Shown one piece after another: positions 11,301 to 23,659 of a stretch of 64,000 bases of DNA. This DNA is from Polytrichum commune. Taxonomy: Eukaryota; Streptophyta; Polytrichopsida; Polytrichales; Polytrichaceae. Position 1 is the stretch's first letter. Each line of letters opens with the position of its first letter. The position numbers and the translations under genes are program-made. The notes beneath the pieces were generated by a model that saw only the letters and a list, made by a program, of their open reading frames with translations, ran no database searches and was not told the DNA's origin. The stretch is from positions 62,387,554 to 62,451,553 of the forward strand of contig OX485803.1 in NCBI GenBank assembly GCA_950295325.1. Reading direction: 5' to 3'.

Positions 11301-14300
11301 CATCACCAGACTTCTTTGCTTCTGATGGTTGACAGCATTCAACCATGATATCTAGCAGAAGATCAACTATGGCTTGCTGTAGCACTTTCACTCCCATCAG
11401 AAGGTTCATAAGGCTAGGGGATGATGCCTCCCCTCTTCCTGCTGCATTTTTGCCTCCAGCTCCTCCAGAACTTGCTGTTGAAACTTTAGTTGGGAGAAGC
11501 AACCGCTTTACCTTTGCAGGGTCATCTAAGTATACCCTCAAGCCTGAAACACAAAAAATCACCTCTTTCTTAGCCACTTTATCAAAATTTCTGGAAGAAA
11601 CAACTTCTCATGTGATCTTTACAACATAGTTTTATCAAGTTATTAGCTAGTGACATAAGTTAAAAATCAATCTAATCCTTGGTTTTTTAACAAAGCAGCA
11701 GAAAAAATTGCTACTAACAAAAAGTCTATCCTTCTGTATTTCAAAGCAATAGTCCTTAATCCACAACAGACATCATAGAATCAGAGTACTAGACTAGGTT
11801 AATGTGCAAATATGTGAACTGCAGAAGAACACACCTGCAAGGAAGGCAGCTACAGCCCCTGCATCCATCAACAACTTCTCTCGCAAAGTGACCTGTAGCT
11901 GGGATGGATCCAGTAAGAGGGGCGGGTTATCCCCGTAGCTCAAATGGAATCCAGCCCTTGCTAACAAGCTTCGGAATATGTCTTCTTCATCACCACTAAT
12001 ACCATCACTATCGTCAGAATCTAAAAGCTCATCTGGATCAGTGGAAAGCGCATCCTGCTCCTCATCCGAGATCAAAACCTGCAAGTAGTTGGATTGTGTA
12101 AATTTATTTTGTGTGGTCCCAACCAGCAAATTCAATTCTTCAATGCCCAAGAATGATTCATTTCACATGTTGCTGTGCATCTGGTGTCTATGACGTTTAC
12201 AATGAACTAGATCAAAAATTTCAACTATACTAATAGATGCCCTGTCACCAACAAGATCAATTACCTCCAGATCCGAGAACTCAAACCATGGACAGCAGTC
12301 AAGGATCTCACACACAAACACCACAGTGTCACGGACCAAGAATCCAGCATCAGCTTCCACCATGTCTGACACCTTCATGAACTGCAAGACTGAATTGTTC
12401 CAAGTCTTGGTGCATATTGAAGACTCTTTCCAAACTGTGCGATCTGCATGCTTTTGATTCACTACTGCCATGCGGTACCTCACCCAGAAGTTCCGGTCTG
12501 GATCTGCTCCTATTGATTGGTCACTTTCTAGGTAGATACAGAGTGTGTCAAAGGATTCATATACACCTGCAATTAACAGAGTTCCACATGTCAATTGGCC
12601 ATTTGCAAGAAAAACATATTGAAAGTAAGCAAACAGCTCAGACATTGACGTCCTCAAAACTATGCACATTGTACTCTCATGTGTCATGGTCCATCAGAAT
12701 GTATCATGATTGAAAGAACCATCATGATTGCAAGAACGATTTATCATCCTTAAATACTGTAAAATGACGTTGTAGCAATTCTTTCCAGCAACTGATATCC
12801 ATGATAGTTGATGCATTGCCACATTCCATCCAGTTGACCATATTCAACTCCAAACAGTTCTCATAAAAATTTCTAGTTAAGCTACTAGCATCAATCCCCA
12901 TGGGATGACACCAAACTCTAAATGCTTATACCACATAAATGTTCAATGAACCTATAATATTTAAGTTCTTGAATAGGGAAATAACCTATAAATGCTTAAT
13001 TCACGAGGTACTATGCTTGAACTTCGGACACAAGGTTGGTTATTGAGGTCCAATAAATCAAATTTCATTTTCATGCTGGATAGTGCCCTTAGAAGACAAT
13101 TGCAGAACTGTGACCTAAAGAACAGATAATCATCAACATCACTCAATTTTGCTTACGTGTACATAAAAGCCATCCCTCAACTAAGTGTGTAAGAAACCAC
13201 CCACCTATGCGAAGCTCACAACCTCCTGCTTGGAAAAACTTGCTGAAAATCTTGCGAGTCTCCATGATTTCTTTGAATGCCAGAAAATTTTCTACACGCC
13301 ATGTAAAATTTCCACGATTGACAATTTTGCCTGTCTCATTTCCACCTGCTACAGCTGGGGCCTCCCCTTCATACTCGGGGAGTTCCAGCATTGTGGACAT
13401 TTCTTTCAATATCAACACCTCTGCAGAAAAAATAACCATATCTTGCACCAGGAATCCAGAATCCTGATCAAAAAGGCTGGTAAGAGTGACAAATTCACGC
13501 CATCCCCAGTCTTTGGCAGCCTTTGAATATCGATTTTGAGACTCTTTTGTGACAGATCGGTCCTCTGTTCGTTGATTTACAACTGACAACCGGTGGCTCA
13601 CAAAGCAGCTCCAGTCAGCAGAGGTATTGCGAGGATCTGTTACCTCGAGAAACATCGATAGATGGCATGGAGGTTGTGATTGACCTAAACCATAGTCACC
13701 ATACATAGCAATTAGGTGCAACCCATCAAAGGTCAGGAGAGCTTGCATGAAGTAAGGCGAACCAATTGTGATTGCTTACAACCACCCAACTAATGTTCCA
13801 GGTATCAAACAATTGAAAAAAGATTCACACATTTACAATCTGCCCTTGTCTTTTAAAGAATGGCATTATTCACCAGACGTTTACTTGCAAAGTCCATCCA
13901 AACCCTCCGTGATCATCATGTGCAACAAGTATACCTCGAGGGTAGACAATTAGTCGACAATCTCGGTTACCAACTTGAAACCTCCGACTCTTGATGCAGA
14001 GGCCAGTGATCTTCCGCTTCTTAAGCAGATCCTTTAGCCGAGTGAAATTTTCAATTCGCCACATGAACTTGCCTTGATACCCATCACTCTTCTTTGCATT
14101 TGCTCCTCGTGCACTTACTGGCCCTATATTTTTCGAGAATGTGCTAGACTCTTTTATCACATGAAAGGAGGCACTAAATACTGCAGTATCATCTACCAAA
14201 TAACCCATCTCGGGAGCCACAAAATCAGCCATCTTCATGTAATCGTTCCATCCAAGACTAGTGTTGTCCCCACTCTTGTTGTCAGCTGCAAACCGCCCAT

Positions 14301-15312
14301 ACGAGTCGCGGTGCATATGGTTCATCCCTGCCCGCTGGTTCAACACAGACATACGAAACAAACACCAGCAACTCCGCTCGGGGACGCTCGACTTCTCCGT
14401 GTCCTTACTTTCTAAACACATGGACAAGTAATCTATACCACTAACGGATGATTGGTACACACTTAACCTCAGATTACATTCCCCAGCTGGAAACACCGGG
14501 CTCATGATTTTCTGGGTTTTGATCATCTCCTTGAACAAAGACAAATTATGCACTTTCCATGTAAATTTCCCACTGAGCACTTCAGGAACAGGCCCCACAG
14601 TCACAGGCAATTCATTCTCCCTGGAGAATGACACTGATTCATGCAGCACTAAAATCTCAGCTGTAATAAGCACCGCCTCGTTAGCAACGAACCCCCCCTT
14701 CACATCCAACACAGTAGACGACGGCGTAAAATCACACCATCCATGTGACTTCTTTTTCCCAGAGAATCTATGCCACGAGTCTCTCTGTATGGATTTCGAC
14801 TCATCCCTCTGATTCACTACACATAACCTATAGCTCGCGAAGCAATCCCACTTGGAGGAGGAAGATCCCCGAGGATCGGTGACTTGCAGGTAAATCGAAA
14901 GGTAACCTGGCAATGCCTGCGAATCTCCCCTCGGGTACACCAGCAAGCGGCAGTCATACCCTCCCACTTCAAAGTAGCGGCTCCAAAGCGCACGTGCTTT
15001 CACTTTCGCAAACTGCACAATCGTCCACTTACATACTGCTGCGTGCTCCCCTCTCTTCTCCACGATCACAGACTCCTGCCCGCCTTCTCGTGGCTCGTCT
15101 CCGTTCTCTCCTCCCCTCGCCACACCATTCTTCTCCCCTCGCACTGCCACCATTGAATTCTCCATGCCCCCCCCGCTTACCGCCACGGCTACCGCAGCAG
15201 GAGCAGCAGCAGCGGCCTCCACCACCGCTGCTCCTGCTGCTCCTGCAGTTGTTGATGCCGTCGTCGTCGTCGTCGTTGTTGCGTCTTGCACGCAATTCGG
15301 CATGCTCGCCAT
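5383..15312 (-). CDS. Large TRAF-like protein with four MATH domains and C-terminal coiled coil
   Basis: Thirteen exons join in frame to 1,745 residues: 15312-13935, 13684-13205, 12566-12265, 12078-11835, 11543-11254, 10271-9984, 9730-9452, 8979-8818, 8528-8304, 8171-7410, 6793-6578, 6223-5963, 5733-5383. The N-terminus has Thr and Ala runs. Four MATH/TRAF folds follow, at about 93-232, 250-395, 415-565 and 590-720, with recurring CRLLVYPRG and VVNQR motifs. The middle is helical (KWPEQSDELLGLIVNSLRAL). The C-terminal 300 residues are a coiled coil ending HGNGHINGTVGPWYPPA. Layout and wording match, from memory, the Arabidopsis TRAF-like protein of about 1,670 residues (At2g25320 type). MATH domains bind peptides, so a scaffold role is likely, but no enzyme motif is visible and the function is unproven. 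The start is the first ATG of a 459-codon first exon. Confidence 0.9.
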
Positions 15313-15700
15313 CTCATCCCCTCCGACGCCCCCTCCTCCTCCTAATCCGACTCCGTCCTACTCCCCTCTCCATACCCTAACCCTAACCCTTCCTCCTCTT
15401 CCCATTCCTCTCTGCACCTGCATCTCCTCTCCCTCTCTCCCTCCCTCTCTTCCTCCCTGTGATGCGCTTCTCTCACTGTTGTGCCGCTATGCAGTTTGGT
15501 GTTCCCAAGGCCCTGTGGCCTGTGGTGATGTCCGAGGAAGCTGCCATGACCTTGGAGAGGCAGCCAGCAGCAGCAGCAGCAACAGCAACTATGTGAGGCG
15601 CCTTCGTTTTATGTTAGTCGCCGCAGCAAGTGCAGCAGCAGCGGAGGCGAGCAAGCAAGCCTGGCGGAGTGGTTAGCGTCCTTCATAACGGTGTTTTGCC
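15313..15700 (-). promoter_or_regulatory. Leader/promoter of the TRAF-like gene with telomere-like motif
   Basis: The stretch just upstream of the TRAF-like ATG is pyrimidine-rich on the + strand. At 15373-15390 it carries ACCCTAACCCTAACCCT, which reads AGGGTTAGGGTTAGGGT on the gene's strand. Telo-boxes of this type are common near starts of plant housekeeping genes. CAG-rich runs near 15567-15660 may belong to the leader. No transcription start can be fixed by eye. Confidence 0.45.
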
Positions 15701-15893
15701 CTGAAGTGCCACCTCAGCAACAGCAGCATCGCCACCTCAGCAAACAGAAGCATCGCCACCTCCACCTGGCCTCCCTTCTTTCAAGATTCATTCCTTCATT
15801 CCCTAAGGTAAAATATTTAAAAGTTGAGGACTACACCAAGGGATACTTCACACCTAAATTTAATTGCTACTTATACCAATCTTAATGGTGGAG

Positions 15894-18135
15894 AAAACCT
15901 AACTTCAAATTAGCCTTAATGTCATTTTATTCAAACCTATAGACAACTTTGCCAAAGATGTCACATATCTATCGTGGGTTACCACATTGTAATTGGTATT
16001 TAGTGTCACTTGCTATTCGGGATTACACATTGCTATCACTATTTATTGAGGATGTAATATTTTACCAAGCAAAGTGTTTCGTGTTCTATAGTGTCTGAAC
16101 AACCTATTCAACTTTTGCTAGTAAATATTAGACTCGTGAATAAGAAGTTATTGCATTGTGCGATTTCAAATCGTAAGTGACACTAAATACCGTACATGGT
16201 GTACTCCTATTTACACATGATCATCGTTAAACCCATCTTGCTTGCAATGTGTCAACATGTCATTTGATAACTATTGAGTCACTAGTCACTAGCCAAATGT
16301 GAATGTAGATAAAAAACAACCACATCATTAAGAATAGATACCCACACGTGAGAATCGTGTCTAAATATTGTACTTATAGTCACCAATTCTATTTCTCTTT
16401 CTCAATACCAATTGTAAACCGCCTGTGTAGTGTCACCAACACTGAATGTAAACCTAACACTATTTGTCATTCCTCGTAAAAAGAAATGGAGTTTGTAGGT
16501 TCACAATGTTGCATTTATTGTCACTAACTGAGTGATTTCTTGTCCAACTTTAAATCATCCATGACAATAATTCTTTATGTCATGTTAGGATGCAAAATAT
16601 ACCAAGAAATGGATGAACTATGTGTAAATTGGGATAACAATGTTTGTAAACTCGATCACAAGAAGGTGTCACTAGATAAATTACCACGGTGACATAAAAT
16701 GCCATGTGATCCTAAATACAATATCTAGGGAATACTTAAATGTATACCCACACTACTTAGAGATATTGACAATCCACCCTCTTTCGAGTATGTACTATAT
16801 TAATAACAAAATACAATCTTTTTGTGGTTGTATTGCAAGTGAATAAACAAAGTTCACAAATTTGTAATATGGTATTGATCCAAGGTAATTTGCATGGAGA
16901 AATATGCATCCTAATTGCACATAGTTATGTAGAACGTGAGGAGACTAAATGACAAGCTTCGGGTTGTCATTTTAGAATCTAAGTTATAATTCGACTAGGT
17001 ACACCATGAAGAAAAAACAATTTGAAGATTTAGTCCAATCTCTTTAAAACATCTGTCTTTATGATATTTGCTCTTTATTCCACACCAAACAACATACCAA
17101 TCAAATATAAGGGTCCAATTTGAAAAATCAACCATCTTACGACCCATCTACCTTACTCCCACATGTAAAATAAAATGTCAGTGAGTGCATCAATGTTTTA
17201 TTTAATGTGCAACTTTGATGGGGCAGTTCTCATACCATGATGAAAGGCAATGCTTGGGGAGATTTTTGCGCATAATTGATCATAATCCCAGTGTTTCCAA
17301 GTCCAACTTGTTACATGTTATGATATATCGGTTTATATTTAGTGGCTTGAGGTATATTCCTTAGATTTTTCTAAAACGATCGTTATCATGCCGAAGTCTT
17401 GAACTTGAACTAGATATTTCTCAAACTCAATTGGTTCATCTATAAGTAGTGGGTTGGTTGTCTATGTTCATTGATGAAAGATGCTCTTCGAGCAAAGAAA
17501 AACATATAGTGACAACAAAACTCCAAGGAGTTTTGAGCGTGGTCAATTGGCCGGGCTTAGACAATAAAACATAATTTGGGTTAGTAAGTTGTTCAACGCA
17601 ATGTTTTGGACTAGATAGCCAATGAGAGTAGAGTGGATGACGAGTTGTAGGAATAGGCATTTATTCACCTTCTCAAGATACTTATTAGTCATAATCGACG
17701 ATCTCATGGACAAAATATGAGAAATATAGAGGACATCATATTTCCATGGATGAAAGTATGTGATGAGTCTTGCTTCATCTTTTGTTATTGGATGAGCCAT
17801 CAGTTGTGCATCGAAGTTCCAATTCGTGGTTACTTTCCCTTTTAATGCCTTCAAGGCATGCTCCTCCCCCTTTTTTTTTTGAGGAAATTGGTCAAATATG
17901 ATTTATAGGGTGCTTTCCATCCAGAATATCCAGAGGAGTCGAAACACAGTTGGAGAAATTTCTCACCACGAAGAAATTAAAACCAAGTACAATTTGGTTT
18001 ATGATTTTTTTTTAGTTGTGGAACTTCCATTGCATTCGATTCTTATGCTGGGAGAATGCAAAAGGCACATAGGCATGTTTCAGTTGACAAACCATTACAT
18101 TTGCAACTGTATGAGGGTTTTGGATACTGGATTTA
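15894..18135. other. AT-rich spacer with repeat fragments
   Basis: No gene recognised. AAGTGACACTAAATACC near 16170 is the inverse of GGTATTTAGTGTCACTT near 15997, suggesting a decayed fold-back element of about 200 bp. 17040-17165 resembles the 3' part of the dispersed repeat described at 32163-32510. 17220-17480 resembles the interior of the MITE family at 18981-19699. A 103-codon - strand frame at 17543-17854 resembles nothing I know. Confidence 0.5.
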
Positions 18136-18707
18136 GGGGCACTTTATATTAGGGCCCATTTGGCGGCCGGCCCATTTGGAGTTGAGCCTACTGCTACCTT
18201 AAGTGGGCCTTAACTTTAGCCCTACTTTACAAAGTGGGCCATTGAGTGGGCCTTGCAATATAAAGTCCATAGGCCCACTTGTAGGGCCCAAATTGGAAAT
18301 TCTACTTTAAAGTGGGCCTTCCAAATGGGCCTAGGGACTTTATATTGTAAGGCCCAATCCACGGCCCACTTGGGCTTAAATGAATTATGCCCTTGCTTGA
18401 ACTAAAGTCATAAAACCATAAAGTTATAAAGTCATAAAGTCATAAATGACTATATGACGGAAGTTGGGTGAAGTGGGCTGTAGGTGCGAAGTGGGTCTCC
18501 ATAAACCCTCGACCCATTTTTTTGCCTTAGGCCCGGTTTTTTCACTCCAAAACGCCGCCATGTTACCCGCCACGCAAGCTTTAGGAGAAGTGGGCCGACT
18601 TTCAATATTAAGCCCTTGGACCCATATTAAGACCCATTTGGACAATCTAAGCACTCTGATTGGTTGATACCTAGGGTTTGGAAATGGGCCCTAATATAAA
18701 GTGCCCC
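18136..18707. mobile_element. Tourist/Harbinger-like MITE, 572 bp
   Basis: The ends are inverted copies: GGGGCACTTTATATTAGGG at 18136 and its complement ending at 18707, identical for about 26 bp. They are flanked by TTA at 18133-18135 and 18708-18710. A TTA duplication plus GGG-starting TIRs is the PIF/Harbinger signature. There is no transposase. The interior is packed with GTGGGCC/GGCCCAC motifs and a short array of TCATAAAG (about 18410-18447). Confidence 0.8.
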
Positions 18708-18980
18708 TTAGGCTTAGGCTTATTAGACAGACAGATTCAAAACATGGCCATCTACTTGTCGCACTAAAGCAACGAGAGTGAAGCAGGCATCACCCACTAG
18801 AGCTGTCCAGAAAAGTCAGGACTATGCATCCTGGATTTGGAGGTGAATCTCCACGATACTTATTATTTGGATTCAAAGTTTGACAAGAGTTGTATAGTCC
18901 GTACTAAAGTGTAGTCGGACCAACACTTTAAAGTGTATTAGTGCAACGTCAACACACTTCCATCTTTCGTCAGTAGCTTA

Positions 18981-19699
18981 AGGCCACTTTACACACGAGA
19001 CCGTGAGGGCCTGAGTTCATGGCACTTCAAGCACTCTCATTAGTGGAAAAGGCGGAGCTGGTTCAAGTTTGCTTCACACTACGTTCGAGGGACAAACTGA
19101 GTAAGTGAATGCCAGATGGATGTAAAGTCTACCTAGATTCTTACATGGCATCGAATGGATCGTGTTTCATGGTCACTTGGACTATTTTCAATAACCATCT
19201 CTTGGAGATACTCCTAACACAAAAACGGGAGACCATGGCACTCCAAAATCTCACAACCAATGGTGTATTATATTTTATTATGTATGAGGACCTGCATGAA
19301 TAACATCTCATTGAAATAACATTTGGTTGAGGACCTGGTCTCATTTCACTTGAGGGCATGTGACCACAGTACATGAATTTGAAAGTGGTTGGGACCACTG
19401 CTCAGGGAGAACCGGCGGTTAGTTACAGATGAACTGGCTGAGTTTGAGAAATAACCAGTTGAAGTTCAACACTTCAGGAGAATTACCGATCATTCTAGAG
19501 GAATCTATAGAATATACCTCAATTGAATGAAGCGAAACCAGAAGATGTCAACATGTAACCAGCTGGATTTAGAATCACTAGAATCTTGACCGACTATACC
19601 CAAAACCGTCCTGGGCACTGATTGCGGTGGCCTTTGGACACTTCTTTTGGGCTCTCTCAATTTCATGGTCATGCTCTAGGACAATGTGTGAAGTGGCCC
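18981..19699. mobile_element. Harbinger-like MITE, family GGGCCACTTCACAC, 719 bp
   Basis: The left end AGGCCACTTTACACAC and the right end TGTGTGAAGTGGCCC are inverted copies, next to TTA on the left and TTT on the right (a degraded 3-bp duplication). The interior is an inverted relative of 44640-45416, for example GGAGACCATGGCACTCC near 19228 against its complement near 45172. No intact coding frame. Confidence 0.7.
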
Positions 19700-20321
19700 T
19701 TTGGTGCTATTGGGAATCACAGTCCTCATGACACAATTACAATTACTGAACAAGAGATTGGCACAGCAGCTGAGTTTGACTCCGATAGATTGACACTGTC
19801 TGTACAAGATGAGGATAGAGCCTTCAAAAGTACTTCAACCTCGTATGAATTTATCTACAATGCGATGTATATAGGTGGCAACCTGAGCACACACTGAACA
19901 CACTGAGAAGGAATTGTCGCATACGAGCAAAACTCTCATCCATCCAACATAAAATCCCTGAAACCCGGAGTTTACTATACGGGACAAGTTTTGGATGGAT
20001 GAGAAGTATGCCCTAAACAACACTAGGTCTGTTTTCTATCATGTTGCACCATACTTGATTCTTGAATTTGTCGAGTTGCAGGAAAGGCACATATGTACTG
20101 CCGATGTGAGAACAAGTTGTGTGGAGTCACAATGTAAACACGTTTTCCAAACCTGACCTGAATCTGATTTGCAGTTTTCACTCATTACAGCCATGCAGCA
20201 GTCTGCTGCAATGTCAGAAACAAATAATACTAGTCAAACGAGTCAGATGACGAGAAATTCATATGACCACAACCTATTACAAAGAGGAAGTCAAAATACA
20301 GTCATTGGTGATAACAGCGAT

Positions 20322-20363
<42 letters not shown>

Positions 20364-20910
20364 GCGTAACGTTTTCCGATTTCGGTTGATTGATTTGATT
20401 GGAAGAAAGCATTTGAGGCCACTTTTAACATTTGACCTTCATAAAACCCTCTGTTCAACACCCGGGGAGCCAAACTGGGCATTTTGAGTATACGAGGGTT
20501 TGCATCTCCATTGGCAACAATTTGGGTGAGCTACATTATACAAGACTGAAACTTTAAAAAATTAGTAAACACCAACAAAATAGCATCGTATGGAACATTT
20601 GTGGGTTGCTCAAAGAGGTACATTGACAGTAGGGGATGAAATAACTGACTCAAAGATATTGAGTCAAAGGTCCCCCACTACAAACTCCGCTACAAGCATA
20701 CAAAGAATTGATGCCAAGCTGCGGCAGACCAGAACTGACACTGCTCTGACCTTTCCCCACCTCATAGGTGATTCTAGGATGTATATGCAAATGCGCTTCA
20801 AATCTATCTGTGTAAGCAGTGTGGAGATCCACACCACTGAGAAGAGGGGCTTTCAATCTGCACAAAGGGGAGAGCAAGGAATAAGGAAAGAAGAAAGTCC
20901 CAACATCCCT
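19700..20910. other. Downstream flank of DRP2, probably including its 3' UTR
   Basis: No gene recognised. The part nearest 20910 should be the DRP2 3' UTR (- strand), but I cannot place the poly(A) site. It contains an (AT)n run at 20326-20356. Confidence 0.4.
20326..20356. repeat. (AT)n microsatellite
   Basis: About 31 bases of uninterrupted AT dinucleotide. Likely length-variable. Confidence 0.95.
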
Positions 20911-23628
20911 CTAGTATTTATACATGGGAGCACCAGTTGGAGGAGGGGGTGGTGGAAGTCTTCCTGGAGTGCGCCGACTAATGCTTCCTGCATCACCATT
21001 TTCGTCACCATCACCATGATTGCTACTTCGTGAAATGTGTCGACCGTTTGCAACAAGGGGAGAAGCACTTCTGGCCGAACGGGAAGGTGAGTTAGAATAG
21101 CTGGGTTTGGTTGTTGCTGCCTCCTCAAAGGCCACACGCCAATCCTCTGCTTCAGGCATCCCACCTGTTTTGGACTCCGCTGAAATTGCAAAGCCACAAT
21201 TCAGTAAGATAGAGCACTATAAAGAAAGTAAATGTATCCTTAATTTAACACACACACACACACAATTATTTCTTTCAGCCAGCATATTGAACTCACAGGA
21301 GTCCTGAAAGCCAGAGGAAGCAGCTGTGCGTGCTTCCTGTAAGCTCAATTGTTTGGTCAATTTGGTCAAAGCTGCTGCTTGCTTGTGACATCTTTCTCGG
21401 CGAGCCTTCACTTCTTGATCCTCCTGTAAAAGTTCTTCAATCCTACCAGTAGCCTGCACACTGTAACTTACACAATAATTAAAATGAATACAAGAAGCCT
21501 ACTAATGAGCCACAAAAAGAAGCAAGGTTGAGGTAGGCATGATATTCTATCATGATATCATAGTGCAGTATGTACCTGATAGAACTATATAGCTGATTGA
21601 GCATTGCATCCTTAGCCCTCTCAACTTGACAAAGAACAACAGCCTGAAAAGTCAACCAATTTGAGTAGGAATAAATCAGAATGATAATCAGTGAAGATGA
21701 TGCCTTGACAAAATGTTTAATCTCATTGGAGGTTTCACACATTAAAATAATCCCACTCACTTGTTAAAAAACGGAAGAAATTAAATAACATGTCACTGTT
21801 GGGCATTTCACTCTCTGATGTTTGTTCCAAGATATCAAAGAGTATACATCAAAGAGAACTCAAACTGACAACTTTAGAACTTAATCTCTTCACAAGGTAG
21901 GCATCTAGATTGTAACATGTAACAACTTCTAGAGCAATCACAACAGCTACCACAGTTCCTAAGACTTACTTTAGGAACATTTGCAGCCAGGCTGTTTAAA
22001 ACAGCCTCCACATAATCTCGAACTTCCTGAGCCATTAGCCGCAAATCCTCCTCAGGGTCTGTTGGCCTCCTCAGGACTGAGGACATTTCCTGATGGAAAA
22101 AGGGAGCCAAATATTACCTATTCTGTAGAGGCGTTGCTTAAAAATAAAGAAGAGCTGTACAAATGAGTTCACCCTTCAAAACTTAGAAGGGGGTTTTTTC
22201 AGACTTTAAAAAAACAAAAAAAATTCTGCAGCAGAGAGTAATATCCTTCCAACAATATCCAAACCTGATACAGTGAAATGATATCAACTAGAGCTGTTTT
22301 CTTGACACTTACTACAGAAGAATCTGTTGATGTAGAGCGCGATAAACTGCTATCAAAAACTGTTGAATTTTTGATAGAGGAATCTTTTGCAGAACCCCCT
22401 TTGCCTGGAGGCTCAAGGCAAGCTCTAATCTTTGACATCCATTCGAGCTTCTCAGCCATGTTTTCAGCTTTCAAAATGAGTGAATGATGTGCTGCCAACC
22501 CAAAAAAGGCCAGCTAGAGACTGTTAGAACTTAGAATGCAAGAACTCAAAACTTTTAAGTCTTAATTGTCATCAGTACTGAAGACTTTCACAAACCTACG
22601 GTCCTGCATGACAATTAGTGTATATCATGTGCATAATTATACACGTATTGTGCTTCAATGAAGCAGGTAACTTGCATAGAATTTTAGAAAACAACTGTAC
22701 ATATAACTAGACCTCACACAAGTCCTAAGGAATACTTGGAATGCTAAGTACCTTTCAGAACTGTCTTATAGGCAACTTTATGACTGACTCTGAATATGAG
22801 GTTGGCAGTTGGATCCTCTGCAGTTCCATTAGAAGCCTTCTTTGACTTTGATGATTTTCCATTTGACTCCTCTGCTCCATTCTCCTTCTCAGGTCCATCT
22901 TCAAGAATACATTCGTCCAATGCAATAACACCTCGGAAATTCCTTTCCTCGGGTTTTTTTGTATATGCTAGCTGCAGGCCAGAAACAAAAAGTGTGAATT
23001 GCAAAACCAACCCTTATAGACTAACCTGGACAAAGCTAGAATCTCTGATATTACCAACCGCTCACTGATACCTCTCACTATATCATAAGTTAACTCATCT
23101 TTGGATCTTTCTCTACCTATTTAGAGAATATGTGAGTTTATGCTTACCTTGCAAGTCTTTTCATTCAAGACAAACCAGCGCTTGGTCCAGTCATTTTTAT
23201 CGCTTTGCTTCAAAAGAAAGCCTGACATACATGGCAAAAGTACTTGGTTAGGAGATCTAATTCAAGGAACCAACATATTCTATGAACTCATATTTCCTAT
23301 CTGCAAGTGCAGACTATAGTGAAATAATAGACAAAAGAACTAATACCTGCAGAGTTATCACCAATAACCTGCAAGGTGGATGGTGCATCCTTGCTATCCT
23401 TCTTAGCTTCCTCTGCTTGCCCTTTCATAGCCTTCAGATTTCCACCAGATCCCACGTTTGTTGGAGCAGTTGCCTGTCAAATGCTCAGTAAACATCAGTT
23501 GAAGTTCAACATAAAAATGTTCAAAAATGTTCCTTAAGATGTGTCAGTGGATGACACATGTTACGAATATTGAATGTTCTAAAATTATCTGATCATCTCT
23601 ATGATTGGGTACAAGGTAACATGCTGGA

Positions 23629-23659
<31 letters not shown>

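Noticed and set aside
15373-15390. Interstitial telomere or chromosome end
   Set aside because: Only about two and a half repeat units, in a gene leader; fits a telo-box rather than a telomere.
15164-15676. 170-codon + strand frame at the TRAF-like start
   Set aside because: Antisense to the Ala/Thr-rich N-terminus and CT-rich leader; Pro/Ser/Leu low complexity only.
15659-15690. tRNA A-box-like TGGCGGAGTGGTTAGCG
   Set aside because: No B box (GGTTCGANTCC), no acceptor-stem pairing and no anticodon arm in register.
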